Of a stretch of DNA of 64,000 nt, positions 63,693 through 64,000 are shown piece after piece. The DNA is from Spongiactinospora sp. TRM90649 (GTDB taxonomy: Bacteria > Actinomycetota > Actinomycetes > Streptosporangiales > Streptosporangiaceae): the NCBI RefSeq assembly GCF_029382225.1, contig NZ_JARLTC010000002.1, positions 248,001-312,000 of the forward strand, read 5' to 3'. Below the pieces are notes generated by a model that saw only the letters and a program-made list of their open reading frames with translations, did no database searches and had not been told where the DNA came from. The translations under genes were made by a program, and so were the position numbers. Numbering within the stretch: the stretch's first letter is position 1; each line of letters opens with the position of its first letter.

Positions 63693-64000
63693 CTAGACGG
63701 TTTCGAGAACCTTGTCCGATTCGACCTGCGGACTCTCCGCAGGCCGCCGGGCCCGCACGCCGGTGAGCGCGACGAGCAGTCCCACGACGGCCAGGACCAT
63801 CGAGACCACGATCGCCGAGCGGATGCCCACGATCGGGTCTCCGGAGTCCCCCGACGTCATGACCGCGGTGACCACCGCGAGCACGATCGCCCCGCCGACC
63901 TGGCCCGAGGTGTTGAGCAGGCCGGAGGCGAGCCCCTGTTCCTCGTCGGCCACGCCGTTGGTGGCCTGGATGTTCAGCGAGGGGAACGACAGGCCGAACG
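63693..64000 (-). CDS. MFS transporter, C-terminal end (5' part outside the window)
   Basis: The C-terminal ~102 residues of a polytopic carrier. The motif ADEEQGLASGLLNTSGQVGGAIVLAVVTAVM is the conserved segment of DHA2 (EmrB/QacA-type, 14-helix) efflux proteins, with the G-rich helix next to the 'GLASGLxNTxxQxGxAxG' pattern. A last membrane helix (AIVVSMVLAVVGLLVALTGV) and a short polar tail follow. Drug efflux is the expected role; the substrate is unknown. Confidence 0.85.
   Translation of the reverse strand, partial: FGLSFPSLNIQATNGVADEEQGLASGLLNTSGQVGGAIVLAVVTAVMTSGDSGDPIVGIRSAIVVSMVLAVVGLLVALTGVRARRPAESPQVESDKVLETV

Overview
The window is high-GC actinobacterial chromosome with strongly GC3-biased codon use. 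The gene set (Scr1/WhiJ-type XRE regulators with DUF397 partners, an AccD/AccE/biotin-carboxylase acyl-CoA carboxylase, an AMIN-like lipoprotein and an lpdA-GGCT-PNP-phosphomannomutase-adenosine deaminase neighbourhood that resembles the mycobacterial one) points to a filamentous actinomycete. I infer Streptosporangiaceae (Nonomuraea/Streptosporangium-like), but the genus cannot be fixed from the sequence alone. No rRNA, tRNA, CRISPR array, transposase or integrase is seen.

Layout. 1-9.1 kb: the 5' part of PEP carboxylase (ppc) with a DasR-like operator upstream, a small secreted protein, an Rhs C-terminal remnant, an ABC exporter pair, an ECF sigma-factor remnant, a membrane coiled-coil protein, a methyltransferase, and two secreted hydrolases (a trypsin-like protease and a tripeptidyl-aminopeptidase-like enzyme). 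9.3-9.95 kb: a decayed quinone oxidoreductase with an octamer repeat at its 5' end. 9.95-15.1 kb: a STAND-type TPR NTPase, then a DUF397 / XRE / HATPase module. 15.2-20.5 kb: a lipoprotein, a secreted protein, a membrane NACHT NTPase and a secreted beta-lactamase-fold hydrolase. 20.6-25.5 kb: acyl-CoA carboxylase beta and epsilon, a NYN-domain protein, and an Ada-AlkA fusion coupled to ogt.

25.5-36.7 kb is one long leftward Tad pilus operon (SAF/CpaB, TadZ-like, TadA, TadB, TadC, Flp-like pilin, three TadE/TadG-like pseudopilins, a membrane LysM-BTAD protein), followed by a lipoprotein and a secreted protein. Facing it across a 390-bp regulatory gap is a 1541-aa FtsK/EssC-type type VII secretion ATPase, with a WXG100 protein convergent to it. 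42.3-49.3 kb: the acyl-CoA carboxylase alpha subunit, a Gly-rich membrane protein, and a PadR-ABC-FtsX operon with a double PadR operator over a probably leaderless start. 49.5-51.6 kb: a second DUF397 / XRE / small protein / HATPase module; its HATPase is frameshifted at a G run.

51.6-54.35 kb holds the most unusual locus: a radical SAM enzyme with an 11-cysteine tail in which every Cys sits in a C-x-P motif, packed with an APH-like kinase and a small ABC/SMC-type ATPase. It looks like a peptide- or small-molecule-modifying operon of unknown product. 54.7-64 kb returns to housekeeping: lpdA-like flavoprotein, gamma-glutamylcyclotransferase, purine nucleoside phosphorylase, phosphosugar mutase, FAD monooxygenase, a UTRA-only regulator, a PH-domain membrane protein coupled to adenosine deaminase, an AMIN-like lipoprotein and the C-terminus of an MFS exporter.
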